Shown: positions 16,648-27,027, counted from the first letter of the stretch. The stretch: DNA of 64,000 nucleotides from DASVEE01 sp036380735 (GCA_036380735.1 DASVEE010000029.1:61030-125029), one strand, 5' to 3'. Program-made: numbers and translations. Notes: generated by a model from the letters alone, not told the origin.

Positions 16648-18372
16648 ATGACCGCTGTTCGACGGTTGCAGTTGATGTTGATGTCGCTCTTCGCGGCGAC
16701 CGCGCTTTTCGCGCAGACCACGACTACGGCGACCACGCCGGGGCGGCAGACGGACCCCGTCGTCGCCGAGACCGATCAAGACGCTAACAACCCGCAGGCC
16801 CTGCGTCTGTCGCTCGACGAGGCCATCCGCACCTCGCTCGCGAACAACCTCGGGATCCGCCTCGAGAGCTACGACTTCCGCATGACGGGTGAGAACCTGC
16901 GCGGCTCGTACGGGATCTTCGATCCGCTCGCCACCGGCACCGTCCGCCAGTCGAGCGAGCAGTCGCCGAGCATCTCCTCGTTCCAGGCGGAGTCGACCCA
17001 GCAGACGATCGCCAACTTCGGCTTCACCGGGACGCTCCCGACGGGGGCCAACTACGACGTCCGCTTCAACAACAACCGCACCGACGTGGGCGGCGGCGTC
17101 CAGTTCGTTAATCCGTCGTTCGGCAGCGGGCTGGATTTCGCCGTCACCCAGCCGCTCCTTCGTGACTTCGGCATCGACGTCACGCGCCGCGGCATCACGA
17201 TCGCGCGCAACAACCTCGGCATCAGCCGCGAGGCCTTCCGCCTCGCCGTGATGGATACGGCCGTCTCGGTCGAGCAGGCGTACCTGCAACTCATCTACGC
17301 CCGCCGCGCCGTCGACGTGGTGAAGGAATCGCTCTTTCTCGCGCGTGACCAGGCCCGCATCACCCAGATCCGCATCGACGTCGGCGCCTCCGCGCCGCTC
17401 GACATCCTCCAGCCGCGCGTCACGATCGCCACGGGTGAAGAGCAGCTCATCCTCGCGGTGGCCAACGTCCGCGACGCCGAGGACCGTCTCCGCCAGCTTC
17501 TGAACCTGCCGCCGGCCGAGTGGGACCGCCCGATCCTCCCGACGGGCGACGTCACCTACACGCCGTCCGACATTTCGATGGACGCCGCCGTCGCGCGCGC
17601 CTTCGAGCTTCGCCCCGAGCTGCGCCAGCTCGACCTGACGACGGACAACCTCCGCGTCCAGCGTCTCTTCGCCCGCAACCAGATGCTCCCCGTCGTCGAC
17701 CTCGCCGTCGGCTACGGCAGCGCCGGCACCGCCGGCCGCGTCTTCCGCGTCGACCCCAACACCGGCCGTCCGACGACGGAGGTGCTGCGCGAGACGGGCT
17801 ACTTCGACACGCTCGATCAGGTCTTCGGCAACGACTTCCCCTCCTGGAACATCGGCGTCAATTTGGCGGTCCCGATCTTCAACATCGCCGCCCGCGCGGA
17901 AGCGCGCCGCGCCGAGCTCGATCTGGAGCGCTCCGAGGTGTCGGAGGAGCAGCTGCGGCAGAACATCCGCGTGGAAGTGCGCGATGCGGCCCGCGCCGTC
18001 GTGACGGCCGCGCGCTCCATCCAGGCCACGCGCGCCGCACGCGAAGCGGCCGAGCAGAACCTAGAAGCCGAGCGCCGCCGTTACGAGAACGGCATGACCA
18101 CCAACTTCCAGGTCCTCGAGATCCAGCAGCAGCTTTCCGATGCCCGCGTCCGCGAGCTGCAGGCCCTCGTCTTCTACAACCAGAACCTCGCTGCCTACCA
18201 CCGCGCCGTCGGAGACATCCTCGAGGTGCGCAACATCACCGTCGACGAGCCGGAGGTTCCGGCCGAACCGCGCATGTTCTCGTTCCTCGACCGGTACAAT
18301 TGGCTGAACTACGGAAGCCGACTGAAGCCGGAGGAGCGAATCAATGACGACAACGACGCCAATCGTCCCTGA
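16648..18372 (+). CDS. TolC-family outer membrane efflux protein
   Basis: 574 residues with a signal peptide (about 1-25, ending LFAATALFAQ). Two OEP halves follow, with long heptad-rich helices (ISREAFRLAVMDTAVSVEQAYLQLIYARRAV; AEQNLEAERRRYENGMTTNFQVLEIQQQL). The NGMTTNFQVLE type of motif is typical of TolC proteins. It should be the outer membrane duct of the exporter encoded downstream (adaptor, ATPase, permease). A good ribosome binding site (GGGAGG) precedes the ATG. It overlaps the next gene by 29 bases. The acidic C-terminal tail past about residue 540 is extra. Confidence 0.92.
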   Translation: MTAVRRLQLMLMSLFAATALFAQTTTTATTPGRQTDPVVAETDQDANNPQALRLSLDEAIRTSLANNLGIRLESYDFRMTGENLRGSYGIFDPLATGTVRQSSEQSPSISSFQAESTQQTIANFGFTGTLPTGANYDVRFNNNRTDVGGGVQFVNPSFGSGLDFAVTQPLLRDFGIDVTRRGITIARNNLGISREAFRLAVMDTAVSVEQAYLQLIYARRAVDVVKESLFLARDQARITQIRIDVGASAPLDILQPRVTIATGEEQLILAVANVRDAEDRLRQLLNLPPAEWDRPILPTGDVTYTPSDISMDAAVARAFELRPELRQLDLTTDNLRVQRLFARNQMLPVVDLAVGYGSAGTAGRVFRVDPNTGRPTTEVLRETGYFDTLDQVFGNDFPSWNIGVNLAVPIFNIAARAEARRAELDLERSEVSEEQLRQNIRVEVRDAARAVVTAARSIQATRAAREAAEQNLEAERRRYENGMTTNFQVLEIQQQLSDARVRELQALVFYNQNLAAYHRAVGDILEVRNITVDEPEVPAEPRMFSFLDRYNWLNYGSRLKPEERINDDNDANRP

Positions 18373-19120
18373 CACCGGGGGGGCGGAGCCTCGCCCGCTG
18401 AACGCCATGCAGAGACTCGCGGGGGTGTTGTTCGCCCCCGCGCAGACCTTCGCCGACATCGTCCGGCGGCCCGACATCCTCGTGCCGCTCCTGCTCGTGG
18501 CCCTGATCACCATCGGCGCCTCGCTGCTCATCGCCCCGAAGATGGACATCGAGAGCTTCCTGCGCGAGACGTACGCGAACTCGCCGCAGATGAAGAACGC
18601 CAAAGAGGCGGACATCGACAACGCGGTGAAGATGATGACGACCGTCACGAAGATCACCACGTACCTCTCGCCGATCCTCGGCATCGGCATGCTCGTGGCG
18701 ATTGCCGCGGTGTTCCTCGGCATCTTCCGCGCGCTGGGCGGGGAAGGAACGTTCATGCAGTACCTTTCCGTGACGCTCTACGCCTGGGTCCCGCAGCTCC
18801 TCAAAAGCATCATCATCGTCATCATCGTTTACGCGCGCGGCGAGATGATCCGGCCGGATGGGATGGCGACCATCCTGATGTCGCACCCCGGCACGCTGGT
18901 GGACATGGCGGAGAACCCCATCGCGTTCGCCGTGCTCTCCTCGTTCGAGCTGTTCAACATCTGGTCGATCATCCTCTTCATCATCGGCATGGCGCTGGTG
19001 GCGAAGGTGTCGCGGACGAAGGCGGCCGTCGTCGTCATCTCGCTGTATCTCGTGGTGGTCCTCTTCAAGATCGGTAACGGCGCGTTGCAGTTGCTCGGCA
19101 AGAAGGCGGCCGCGGCGTGA
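18344..19120 (+). CDS. Yip1-domain integral membrane protein
   Basis: 258 residues with five or six hydrophobic segments (for example VPLLLVALITIGASLLIA, LVAIAAVFLGIFRAL, IIIVIIVYA, IWSIILFIIGMALVA). The N-terminal FAPAQTFADIVRRPDILVPLLL and the helix arrangement fit Yip1/DUF1282-type membrane proteins. Its role is not known. Its place inside an exporter operon, with overlaps on both sides (29 bases with the TolC gene, 4 with the adaptor gene), suggests a helper of this export system. Translation is clearly coupled. Confidence 0.75.
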   Translation: MTTTTPIVPDTGGAEPRPLNAMQRLAGVLFAPAQTFADIVRRPDILVPLLLVALITIGASLLIAPKMDIESFLRETYANSPQMKNAKEADIDNAVKMMTTVTKITTYLSPILGIGMLVAIAAVFLGIFRALGGEGTFMQYLSVTLYAWVPQLLKSIIIVIIVYARGEMIRPDGMATILMSHPGTLVDMAENPIAFAVLSSFELFNIWSIILFIIGMALVAKVSRTKAAVVVISLYLVVVLFKIGNGALQLLGKKAAAA

Positions 19121-20342
19121 AGAAAGCACTGATCATCGGCGGCGCGGTCGTCCTCGTCGCCGTGATCGTTTTCGCCAGCGTCCGCGGCGGCGGCTCGAAA
19201 GGGAAGAAGGTCTACGTCGAGCCGGCCGCCGTGCGCAGCATCCAGGCCGTGGTCACGGCCACGGGGCAGGTCGACCCGAAGGTGAAGGTCAACATCGGCG
19301 CCCACATCGTCGGCAAGATCGAGAAGATCTACTTCGAGGAAGGGCAGACCGTCAAACGCGGACAGAAGCTGATCGAGCTGGAGAAGCCGAACTACATCGC
19401 CCAGCGCGACCGCTTCCGCTCCGAGCTCGCCAACCGCCGCATCGAAGTGCAGCGCGCCAAAGCCGCACTCGGCACCGCCGAGCTGTCGTACCGCCGCGCG
19501 CAGAGCCTGCAGACGCAGGGCATCCAGACGCAGGAGCTGCTCGACCGGACGCGCCTCGAGCTCGACACGGCGAGAGCCGCGTACGACTCCGCGCTGCAGG
19601 GCGTCACGCAGGGCGAGGCCATGCTGACGCAGGCGAATGAAGACCTTTCGCGCACCACGATCGTCTCACCGATCGATGGCAAGGTCGTTTCCAAGAACGC
19701 CAACGAAGGGGAAGTCGTCGTCACCGGCACGATGAACAACCCCGCGTCCGTCATCGCCGTCATCGCCGACCTCTCGCAGATCCTCATCGAAGCGGAAGTA
19801 GGGGAGACGGAAGTCGTCGCCATCCGCCTCGGGCAGCCGGCCACGATCAAGGTCGACGCCGTGACGGACAAGGAATATCGCGGCCGCGTCGTCGAGATCG
19901 GCAGTTCGGCCGCAATCCGGCAAACCGCGGGCACCGGCGTCCGTTACTTCAAGGTGAAAGTGGCGATCGACGACCCGGACGACCGTCTGCGTCCCGGGAT
20001 GACGTCGCAGGTCTCGATCGTGACGAACAGCGCCAGCGCCGTCGCGGTCCCGATCCAGTGCGTCGTCGAGCGCGCCGAGAATGAAGACGAAGAAGAAGAC
20101 AGCGACGCGCCGAAGAAAAAGTACGTGTTCCTCGCGCGCGACGGCAAAACCGACATGATCGAAGTGAAGACCGGCATCAGCGACGCGACGCACGTCGCCG
20201 TCACGAGCGGTCTGAAAGCGGGAGACCCGGTGATCACCGGACCGTTCCGCCTCCTCAAAGGGTTGAAGGATGGCGAAGCGATCGTGGTCACCAAAGAAGA
20301 GAAGAGCAAGCCCACGTCGAAGGACGACGAAAAGGAAGACCA

Positions 20343-20346
<4 letters not shown>
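19117..20346 (+). CDS. MacA-like periplasmic adaptor (HlyD family)
   Basis: 409 residues from GTG overlapping the preceding TGA. One N-terminal membrane anchor (ALIIGGAVVLVAVIVFASV) is followed by a lipoyl/barrel start (VVTATGQVDPKVKVNIGAHIVGKIEKI), a long coiled-coil hairpin at about residues 100-190, SPIDGKVVS and a barrel domain. It has an acidic insert (NEDEEEDSDAPKKK, about residues 325-340) not usual in MacA. It should link the ABC permease to the TolC duct in a MacAB-TolC-like exporter. The downstream ATPase start overlaps its stop (ATGA). Confidence 0.92.
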
Positions 20347-21036
<690 letters not shown>

Positions 21037-21038
<2 letters not shown>

Positions 21039-21173
21039 GGCCCAGGGCACAGGGCCCAGGGCTCAGGAAAAGCAAGGAGCGGCATAGAACTAGGGTGCAG
21101 GCTGCATAGCTCAGGGCCACAGGCGACGAACGCGGCGCCTCCCCTGAGCCCTGAGCCCTGACCCCTGAGCCCC
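21037..21173. repeat. CCCTGAG-type 7-bp repeat palindrome
   Basis: The left arm carries GGGCCCAGGGCACAGGGC and GGGCTCAGG; the right arm (21138-21173) carries tandem CCCTGAG units in complementary order. It sits between the ATPase and permease genes. A related short copy is at 49354-49393. Confidence 0.8.
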
Positions 21174-21178
21174 AACCC

Positions 21179-22399
21179 ATGTTCGTCGAGAACTTCAAGA
21201 TCGCCATCCGCGCCATCTGGGCGAACAAGATGCGGTCGATCCTCACCGTTCTCGGGGTCATGGTCGGTGTGGCGTCGGTCATCGCCGTCGTCTCCATCGT
21301 GCAGGGGCTGCAGCACAAGATCTCGAATGACCTGGAGAGCATCGGCTCGACGTTCATTCGCGTCATTCCCGACTTCGGGGTCCAGCGCAATCCGTTCATG
21401 CAGAAGATCCCGGAGCTGACGTGGGACGACGCGCTGGCCATCCGCCGCGGCGCCACCGCCATCCGCAACGTCACGCCGATCTTCTTCGACAACGCGGAGC
21501 TGAAACTCGGCGACGCGCGGCACGACACGCAGCTCTACGCCGTCAGCCAGTCGTACCAGGACGTCGTCAACCACTGGGTGGAGCACGGCCGCTTCTTCAC
21601 CTCGATCGACGAGGAGCAGAAGAAGCGCGTGGCCGTGATCGGCGAGGAGGCGATGCGCAAGCTCGCCATCGGCGATCCGCTGGGCAAGATGATCCAGATC
21701 GACGGCGCCAGCTTCACCATCGTCGGGATCATGGAGCGCCGCGGCGCCTCCCTCGGCGGCAACCAGGACGACATCGTCATCATCCCCTTCGCCACCGCGC
21801 GCGTCATCTACGGCAGCGACCGGATGAAGCATCTGCCGCTCGCGCTGCAGGTGCGCTCGCGCGAGGACGTCGATCTGGCGAAGGAGCAGGTGCGCCAGAT
21901 TCTCCGCACGCGGCACCGGCTGGCCGAGGATGCGAAGGACGATTTCCAGATCACGACGCAGGAGGAGCTGCTGAAGACCATCTCCAGCGTCCTCGGCAGC
22001 ATCTCCGCGGCGATGGCCGGCTTCGTCGGAATCGCCCTCGTCGTCGGCGGCATCGGCATCATGAACATCATGCTGGTGTCGGTGACGGAGCGGACGCGCG
22101 AGATCGGCATCCGCAAATCGATGGGCGCACGGCGCAGGGACATCCTCGTGCAGTTCCTCATCGAGGCGATCTCGCTATCCGGCCTCGGCGGCCTCGTCGG
22201 GGTGGCCGGAGGCTTCCTCATGGCGACGGTGGCGCGGCTGGTGATCTCCCGCTGGATCGACTTCCCCCCGGTGTACACGCCGCTGTGGGCCATCATGCTC
22301 GCGGTGACGTTCTGCGCCGTACTGGGGGTGATCTTCGGCATCTACCCGGCGGCAAAGGCGTCCAAGCTCGACCCCATCGAAGCGCTGCGCTACGAGTAA
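21179..22399 (+). CDS. MacB/FtsX-type ABC exporter permease
   Basis: 406 residues. A first membrane helix (MRSILTVLGVMVGVASVIAVVSI) follows a short N-terminal amphipathic stretch. Then comes a large MacB_PCD periplasmic domain (residues about 45-260) and three C-terminal helices with GGIGIMNIMLVSVTERTREIG, the FtsX/MacB signature, ending AAKASKLDPIEALRYE. Lacking an ATPase domain, it must pair with the gene at 20343-21038. With TolC and adaptor it makes a complete tripartite ABC exporter; cargo unknown (macrolides, peptides, lipids or siderophores in relatives). Confidence 0.94.
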   Translation: MFVENFKIAIRAIWANKMRSILTVLGVMVGVASVIAVVSIVQGLQHKISNDLESIGSTFIRVIPDFGVQRNPFMQKIPELTWDDALAIRRGATAIRNVTPIFFDNAELKLGDARHDTQLYAVSQSYQDVVNHWVEHGRFFTSIDEEQKKRVAVIGEEAMRKLAIGDPLGKMIQIDGASFTIVGIMERRGASLGGNQDDIVIIPFATARVIYGSDRMKHLPLALQVRSREDVDLAKEQVRQILRTRHRLAEDAKDDFQITTQEELLKTISSVLGSISAAMAGFVGIALVVGGIGIMNIMLVSVTERTREIGIRKSMGARRRDILVQFLIEAISLSGLGGLVGVAGGFLMATVARLVISRWIDFPPVYTPLWAIMLAVTFCAVLGVIFGIYPAAKASKLDPIEALRYE

Positions 22400-22416
22400 A
22401 GCGCGATCACGACCCT

Positions 22417-22693
22417 CATCGACATCATTCACGGCGTGATTGATGTCGATCACCTTCTTCATCGACATCGTTCACGGCGTGACTGATGTCGATGACCTTC
22501 CTCATCAACGTCGTTCACGGCGTGACTGATATCGATGACCTCCCTCATCGACATCGTTCACGGCGTGACTGATGTCGATGACCACCCTCATCGACATCGT
22601 TCACGGCGTGATTGATGTCGATGACCTTCCTCATCGACATCGTTCACGGCGTGACTGATGTCGATGACCTTCCCTCATCGACATCGTTCACCA
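22417..22693. repeat. tandem array of 43-bp palindromic units (six and a half copies)
   Basis: Units start at 22417, 22460, 22503, 22546, 22589, 22632 and 22676 (partial). Each holds a perfect 10-bp inverted repeat CATCGACATC / GATGTCGATG around the loop GTTCACGGCGTGACT, itself partly symmetric (TCAC-GGC-GTGA), so most of the 35 bases form one near-perfect palindrome. An 8-base spacer (ACCTTCCT type) separates units. It starts 17 bases after the permease stop. Possible roles are a multi-site operator, a chromosome-organising site or stacked terminators; no T-tracts are present. Confidence 0.95.
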
Positions 22694-22699
22694 GGGGGA

Positions 22700-22747
22700 A
22701 CGATGGGACGAATAGGACGGATGGGACGAATAGGACCTATAGGACGG
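22700..22747. repeat. 9-bp repeat array (copy 6, forward)
   Basis: Five units (CGATGGGAC, GAATAGGAC, GGATGGGAC, CTATAGGAC type) follow the 43-bp array directly. The remaining 22748-22865 is an apparently simple leader before the S55 peptidase gene in which I see no clear promoter. Confidence 0.85.
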
Positions 22748-22865
22748 GCTGGAGAGCAGCCATGGCGGTGCCTGGTGCCTGACATTCCCGGTGTCCAAGC
22801 CAGAACAAAACGCTCACAACGCGCAACATGCAATAACCCGATGGCACGGCGCACGAAATGACGGC

Positions 22866-24722
22866 ATGACCTTCAACGTTCCCATCGGCGTGCACCCGAC
22901 AAAACGCCGCGTATCTCTGCTCACGATTGCATTTCTGCTCGCCGTGACGACGGTCGCGTCGGCTTCGGAAACGACGATGCCGCTCGCGAAGGTCCAGAAG
23001 GGGATGAAGGGCTACGGCCTCACCGTCTTCGAAGGAACGAAGCTGGAGAAGTTCGACGTCGAGATCCTCGGGGTGCTCGAGAACATCGGCCCCGACCAGA
23101 ACCTCATCATCGCCCGGGTCGATCATCCCGTGGTCCAGCGCGCCGGCATCATCGCCGGCATGTCGGGCTCGCCGGTCTACGTCGACGGCAAGGTCATCGG
23201 TGCGCTGGCCTACGCCTGGCAGTTCGCCAAGGAACCGGTCGCCGGCATCACGCCGATCGAAGAAATGCTGAAGATCGCGTCGAAAGGCGCACGCGGCGGC
23301 GGTGGTGGGGTCGCGGCTGCCACCCCGCGCTTCAACGCCTCGGAACTGGTCACCGCGCTCTCCAAGAGCAATACGGACGAGCTCTTCAAGAAGCTGATGG
23401 GCGGCCTCAACGCGCAGCAGACGGGCGCCGTGGCCGGTGCGCAGCGCATCGCGCTGCCGCTGTCGCTCTCCTCGTTCGCCCCGGAGACCGTCGCCCGCTT
23501 CTCGCCGTACCTCGGTGAGATGGGCTTCGTCGCCGCCCCGAGCGGCGCCACCTCCACCGCCTCCACCAAAACCACCACCGGGGCGACGTTCGCTCTCGGC
23601 GATCCCATCGGTGCCGTCCTCCTGCGCGGCGACTTCAACGTCGCGGCGAGCGGTACCGTGTCGTACGTCGACGGCGACAAGATCTACGCCTTCGGCCACC
23701 CCTTCCTCGACATGGGCGAAGTCCGCTTCCCGATGGCGAAGTCGGAAGTCGTCACCGTCATGCCCAGCCTGGCCAACTCCTTCAAGATGTCGAACAGCGG
23801 TGAGGTCGTCGGCGCGTTCCACCAGGACCGCGGCGCCGGCATCATGGGCGTCCTCGGCGAGACCGCGGAGATGATCCCGGTCGAGCTGACGGTCGAAGGG
23901 GCCGGCCCGTCGAAGAAGTACAACGTCAGCGTCGTGAAGCACGCGCAGCTTTCGCCGCTCATCCTGGCGATGGCCGCCGACACCGTCATCTCCGGCGCAC
24001 AGCGCGCGGCAGGGGAGCGCACCGTGCTCCTCGAGTCCGAGATCCGCATGAAGGGCGTCGCCGAGCCGATCCGCCTCCGCGACGGCTGGGCCGGTGCCCA
24101 GGCGCGCCAGGCGATCCCGCAGTACCTCGCCGTCGTCGCCGGCTACCTCATCTCCAACGAGTTCCGCGATGTGGAGCTGGAGAGCGTCAAAGTCCGCATC
24201 CGCCATGAAGACGACCTGAAGACGGCGAAGCTCCTCGAAGCCTCGCTGATCGGCCCCGACAACGGCCGCATCGTCGCGGGCGACACCGTCAAGGTGCGCA
24301 CCGTGGTGAAGCCGTTCCGCGGGGAGTCGTTCGTGGAGACGTTCGAGGTGCGGATTCCGGACGATCAGCCGGCCGGCAACGCCTACCTCCTCGTCGGCAG
24401 CGGCTCGGTCATGAACGCGATCGACTTCACGCTCGTGCCGCCCGATCCGCGCACGCTCGAGCAGGTCGTCGACGTCCTCCACCGCCTCCGTCCGTCCACC
24501 GACCTCACCGTCGGCTTGTACTCGAATGGGGAAGGCGCGGTGACATCGGGTGTCTACCTGCCGAACCTTCCGCCCTCGATGCGGGCCGTGGTCAGCGGCG
24601 ACACGTCGAACGGCGCCCAGGCGCAGGTGAAGTACTTCGCCACCGGCCATCAGGCGAAGCCGCTCGGCTACATCGTCGATGGCGCGCTGAAAATTGACAT
24701 TAACGTTCGCCCGGCGCTGTAG
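22866..24722 (+). CDS. secreted SpoIVB-type (S55) serine peptidase domain protein
   Basis: 618 residues with a signal peptide (LLTIAFLLAVTTVASASE) from the ATG at 22866. Residues about 38-120 begin MPLAKVQKGMKGYGLTVFEGTKLEKF, then VLENIGPDQNLIIAR and AGMSGSPVYVDGKVIGALAY. GMSGSP (98-103) is the catalytic Ser region of the S55 family. A later FGHPFLDMG supplies the family's conserved FGH. In Bacillus the family is a sporulation signalling protease; in non-sporulating diderms its target is unknown. A long C-terminal beta-rich part (about 400-618) is extra. A GTG at 22791 is possible but would hide the signal peptide. Confidence 0.85.
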   Translation: MTFNVPIGVHPTKRRVSLLTIAFLLAVTTVASASETTMPLAKVQKGMKGYGLTVFEGTKLEKFDVEILGVLENIGPDQNLIIARVDHPVVQRAGIIAGMSGSPVYVDGKVIGALAYAWQFAKEPVAGITPIEEMLKIASKGARGGGGGVAAATPRFNASELVTALSKSNTDELFKKLMGGLNAQQTGAVAGAQRIALPLSLSSFAPETVARFSPYLGEMGFVAAPSGATSTASTKTTTGATFALGDPIGAVLLRGDFNVAASGTVSYVDGDKIYAFGHPFLDMGEVRFPMAKSEVVTVMPSLANSFKMSNSGEVVGAFHQDRGAGIMGVLGETAEMIPVELTVEGAGPSKKYNVSVVKHAQLSPLILAMAADTVISGAQRAAGERTVLLESEIRMKGVAEPIRLRDGWAGAQARQAIPQYLAVVAGYLISNEFRDVELESVKVRIRHEDDLKTAKLLEASLIGPDNGRIVAGDTVKVRTVVKPFRGESFVETFEVRIPDDQPAGNAYLLVGSGSVMNAIDFTLVPPDPRTLEQVVDVLHRLRPSTDLTVGLYSNGEGAVTSGVYLPNLPPSMRAVVSGDTSNGAQAQVKYFATGHQAKPLGYIVDGALKIDINVRPAL

Positions 24723-24744
24723 CGCCGCGGCGGACAATCACGCA

Positions 24745-24831
24745 CGTTGTCCGTTTCCCGTTGTCCGTTGTCCGTGCAGCTATCCTCCGCCAGGCGCAGC
24801 ACGGAAAACGGAAAACGGACAACGGACAACG
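24745..24831. repeat. 7-bp repeat palindrome (copy 2)
   Basis: CGTTGTC and CGTTTCC units then GTGCAGC, a loop, and GCGCAGCAC with complementary units. It fills the gap between the S55 peptidase and beta-propeller genes, which are co-directional. Confidence 0.88.
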
Positions 24832-24857
24832 TGCTCCGTCAGTCCGAAAGGAAATCC

Positions 24858-27020
24858 ATGCGTCGTTTGCTGTTGATGGCTTCGTTCCTGGTTGCGGCGA
24901 ATGCACTGGCCGTCGCGCCGCAGTTCTGGCGGGTGCAGTCCGCCGACGAGTTTCTGCAGGGTGAGCTCACCGGGTTCGCCGTCACCGCGCGTGGCGAGCT
25001 GCGCCCGGCGCCGGCGGTCCGCAAGCTGGCCACGTTCACCGATCCCTTCGTCCTCTCCCAGACCAGCGCGCCGAACGGCGACCGCTTCTTCGGCACAGGC
25101 AACGACGGGAAGATCTACCGCCTGCGCGGTACCGACCTGAAGGTGCTGTTCACCGCGCCGGAGCCGGAGATCTACGCCGTCGAGTACCGCAACGACGCGC
25201 TCTACGTCGGCACCTCGCCGAACGGGAAGATCTACCGCGTCGACCCGAACAGCGGCGCGCAGACGGTCTTCTTCGATCCGCAGGCCGCCTACATCTGGGA
25301 CCTCGAGTTCCTCCCGAACGGCGACCTCGCCGTCGCCACCGGCATCGAAGGAAAGCTCTTCCGCGTCGACGCCAAAGGCGTGGGCAAAGTCGTCTTCGAT
25401 TCGACCGAGACGCACCTCCGCTCGCTGGCCGCACGCAAGGACACGATCCTCGCCGGCGGCTCCGGGCAGGGACGCCTCTACGAGATCAGCAACAGCGGCG
25501 CGTCGCACGCGCTGTACGACTCGGCGCTGAGCGAGATCTCCTCCATCTACGTCGACGCCAACGGCATCGGCTGGGCGGCGGGCGTGACGAACGTCCTGCC
25601 GTCGAGCGCCCCGGCCAAGGCATCAACCGCCAAGTCGGGCTCTGCGCAGCAGCAGTCGTCGTCCACTTCCGGACAGTCGGGCGAGCAGAAGAGCGAATCG
25701 GCCGGGCAGGTCGAGGTCAGCTTCTCCTTCGATGAAGGGTCGTCGCCCGCGGCGAGCATGGCCACCAGCGGCGCGGCCGAGCTCTATCGCATCGACACCG
25801 ACGGCTTCGTCGAGCCGGTGCAGAAGTTCGAGCGGGAGATGATCTACGCCGTCAGCGGCAGCGCGAACGGCGGCATCCTCGTCTCGACCGGCCCGAACGG
25901 CCGCATCTACGAATACCGCAACGGCGAGTTCTCGCTCATCGGCTCCGTGCCGGAGAAGCAGGTCGTCTCGATCGCCAACGGCATCGTCACGACGACGAAC
26001 TCCGGCGCCGTCTACCAGATCGAACAGCGGCCGTCGTCCACGGCGGAGTTCCGCAGCGCCGCGAAGGACGTCGAGCGTTTCTCCCGCTTCGGCAACTACC
26101 GCATCGAAGGCCGCAACCTCGGCACCGGCACGGTGGCCATCGCCTTCCGCTCCGGCAACACCGCCACGCCCGACGAGACGTGGAGCGACTGGAGCCAGCC
26201 GGCGACGTCGCTGAACGGCAACATCCCCGTCCCTGCAGGGCGCTACCTGCAGTGGAAGCTGACGACGCCCAGGCCCGGCATCGACATGGTCGTCGACAAC
26301 GTCACGCTGGCGTACGTCAACCGCAACGTGGCCCCGGTCATCGATGCGGTGATCGTCCAGGAGCCGGCCGTCGTCTTCATCAGCTCCGCGTACCCCGCGG
26401 CGCCGCAGGTGGTCGAAGCGACCAATCCCGACGAGTACGGCATCTTCACCAGCCTCGACACGCCGCGCGATCGTGCGCAGGACCCGGGCAAGCGGATGTT
26501 CCGCAAGGGCTTCCGCACCGTCATGTGGCGTGCGCGCGACGACAACGGCGACGACCTCCGTTACTCGATCTTCTTTCGCGAGAAGGGGAGCGACCGCTGG
26601 CTCCGCCTCCGCGAGAACATCGAGGAGACGCAGCTCAACTTCGACACCTCGCAGTTCCCCGATGGGCGCTACGAGCTGCGCGTCGTCGCCTCCGACGCCA
26701 TCGGCAATCCCGACCTCCCGCTGACGTCCGTGAAAGAAGGCGTCGAGTTCCTCGTCGACAACACCTCACCGAAAGTGACGGTCACGAACGGCGGCAACGA
26801 GGTCATGGTGCGCATCACCGACGACCTCTCGCCGGTCGGCAAGGTCGAGTACTCCGCCGACGCCGAGAAGTGGGTCCGCATGACCCCGGTCGACGGCCTG
26901 GCCGACTCCGGCGACGAGACGTTCCGCCTGGAAAAAAAGGACGTCGACGGCAAGTTCATCGTGGTGCGCGCCGTGGATAGTTTCTACAACGTGGCCACGG
27001 AGAACGTGGGTCCGAAGTAG
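24858..27020 (+). CDS. exported beta-propeller protein with C-terminal Ig/Fn3-like region
   Basis: 720 residues. A signal peptide (MRRLLLMASFLVAANALAVA) precedes repeated blades of the form NGKIYRVDPNSG / DGKIYRLRGTDL / NGRIYEYRNGEF (residues about 60-400), a WD40/SMP-30-like propeller interrupted by a Ser/Gln/Gly-rich linker (about 250-290). Residues about 430-720 are beta-sandwich, with RAQDPGKRMFRKGFRTVMWRA and DDNGDDLRYSIFFRE resembling Y_Y_Y/Fn3-type modules. It probably acts outside the cytoplasm in binding or scaffolding. AAAGGAAA precedes the ATG. No catalytic motif is seen. Confidence 0.8.
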   Translation: MRRLLLMASFLVAANALAVAPQFWRVQSADEFLQGELTGFAVTARGELRPAPAVRKLATFTDPFVLSQTSAPNGDRFFGTGNDGKIYRLRGTDLKVLFTAPEPEIYAVEYRNDALYVGTSPNGKIYRVDPNSGAQTVFFDPQAAYIWDLEFLPNGDLAVATGIEGKLFRVDAKGVGKVVFDSTETHLRSLAARKDTILAGGSGQGRLYEISNSGASHALYDSALSEISSIYVDANGIGWAAGVTNVLPSSAPAKASTAKSGSAQQQSSSTSGQSGEQKSESAGQVEVSFSFDEGSSPAASMATSGAAELYRIDTDGFVEPVQKFEREMIYAVSGSANGGILVSTGPNGRIYEYRNGEFSLIGSVPEKQVVSIANGIVTTTNSGAVYQIEQRPSSTAEFRSAAKDVERFSRFGNYRIEGRNLGTGTVAIAFRSGNTATPDETWSDWSQPATSLNGNIPVPAGRYLQWKLTTPRPGIDMVVDNVTLAYVNRNVAPVIDAVIVQEPAVVFISSAYPAAPQVVEATNPDEYGIFTSLDTPRDRAQDPGKRMFRKGFRTVMWRARDDNGDDLRYSIFFREKGSDRWLRLRENIEETQLNFDTSQFPDGRYELRVVASDAIGNPDLPLTSVKEGVEFLVDNTSPKVTVTNGGNEVMVRITDDLSPVGKVEYSADAEKWVRMTPVDGLADSGDETFRLEKKDVDGKFIVVRAVDSFYNVATENVGPK

Positions 27021-27027
27021 GGGCGCG

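Noticed and set aside
22417..22693. CRISPR array at the 43-bp repeats
   Set aside because: The units are contiguous tandem copies with near-identical 8-base spacers, no variable spacers, and no cas genes in the window.
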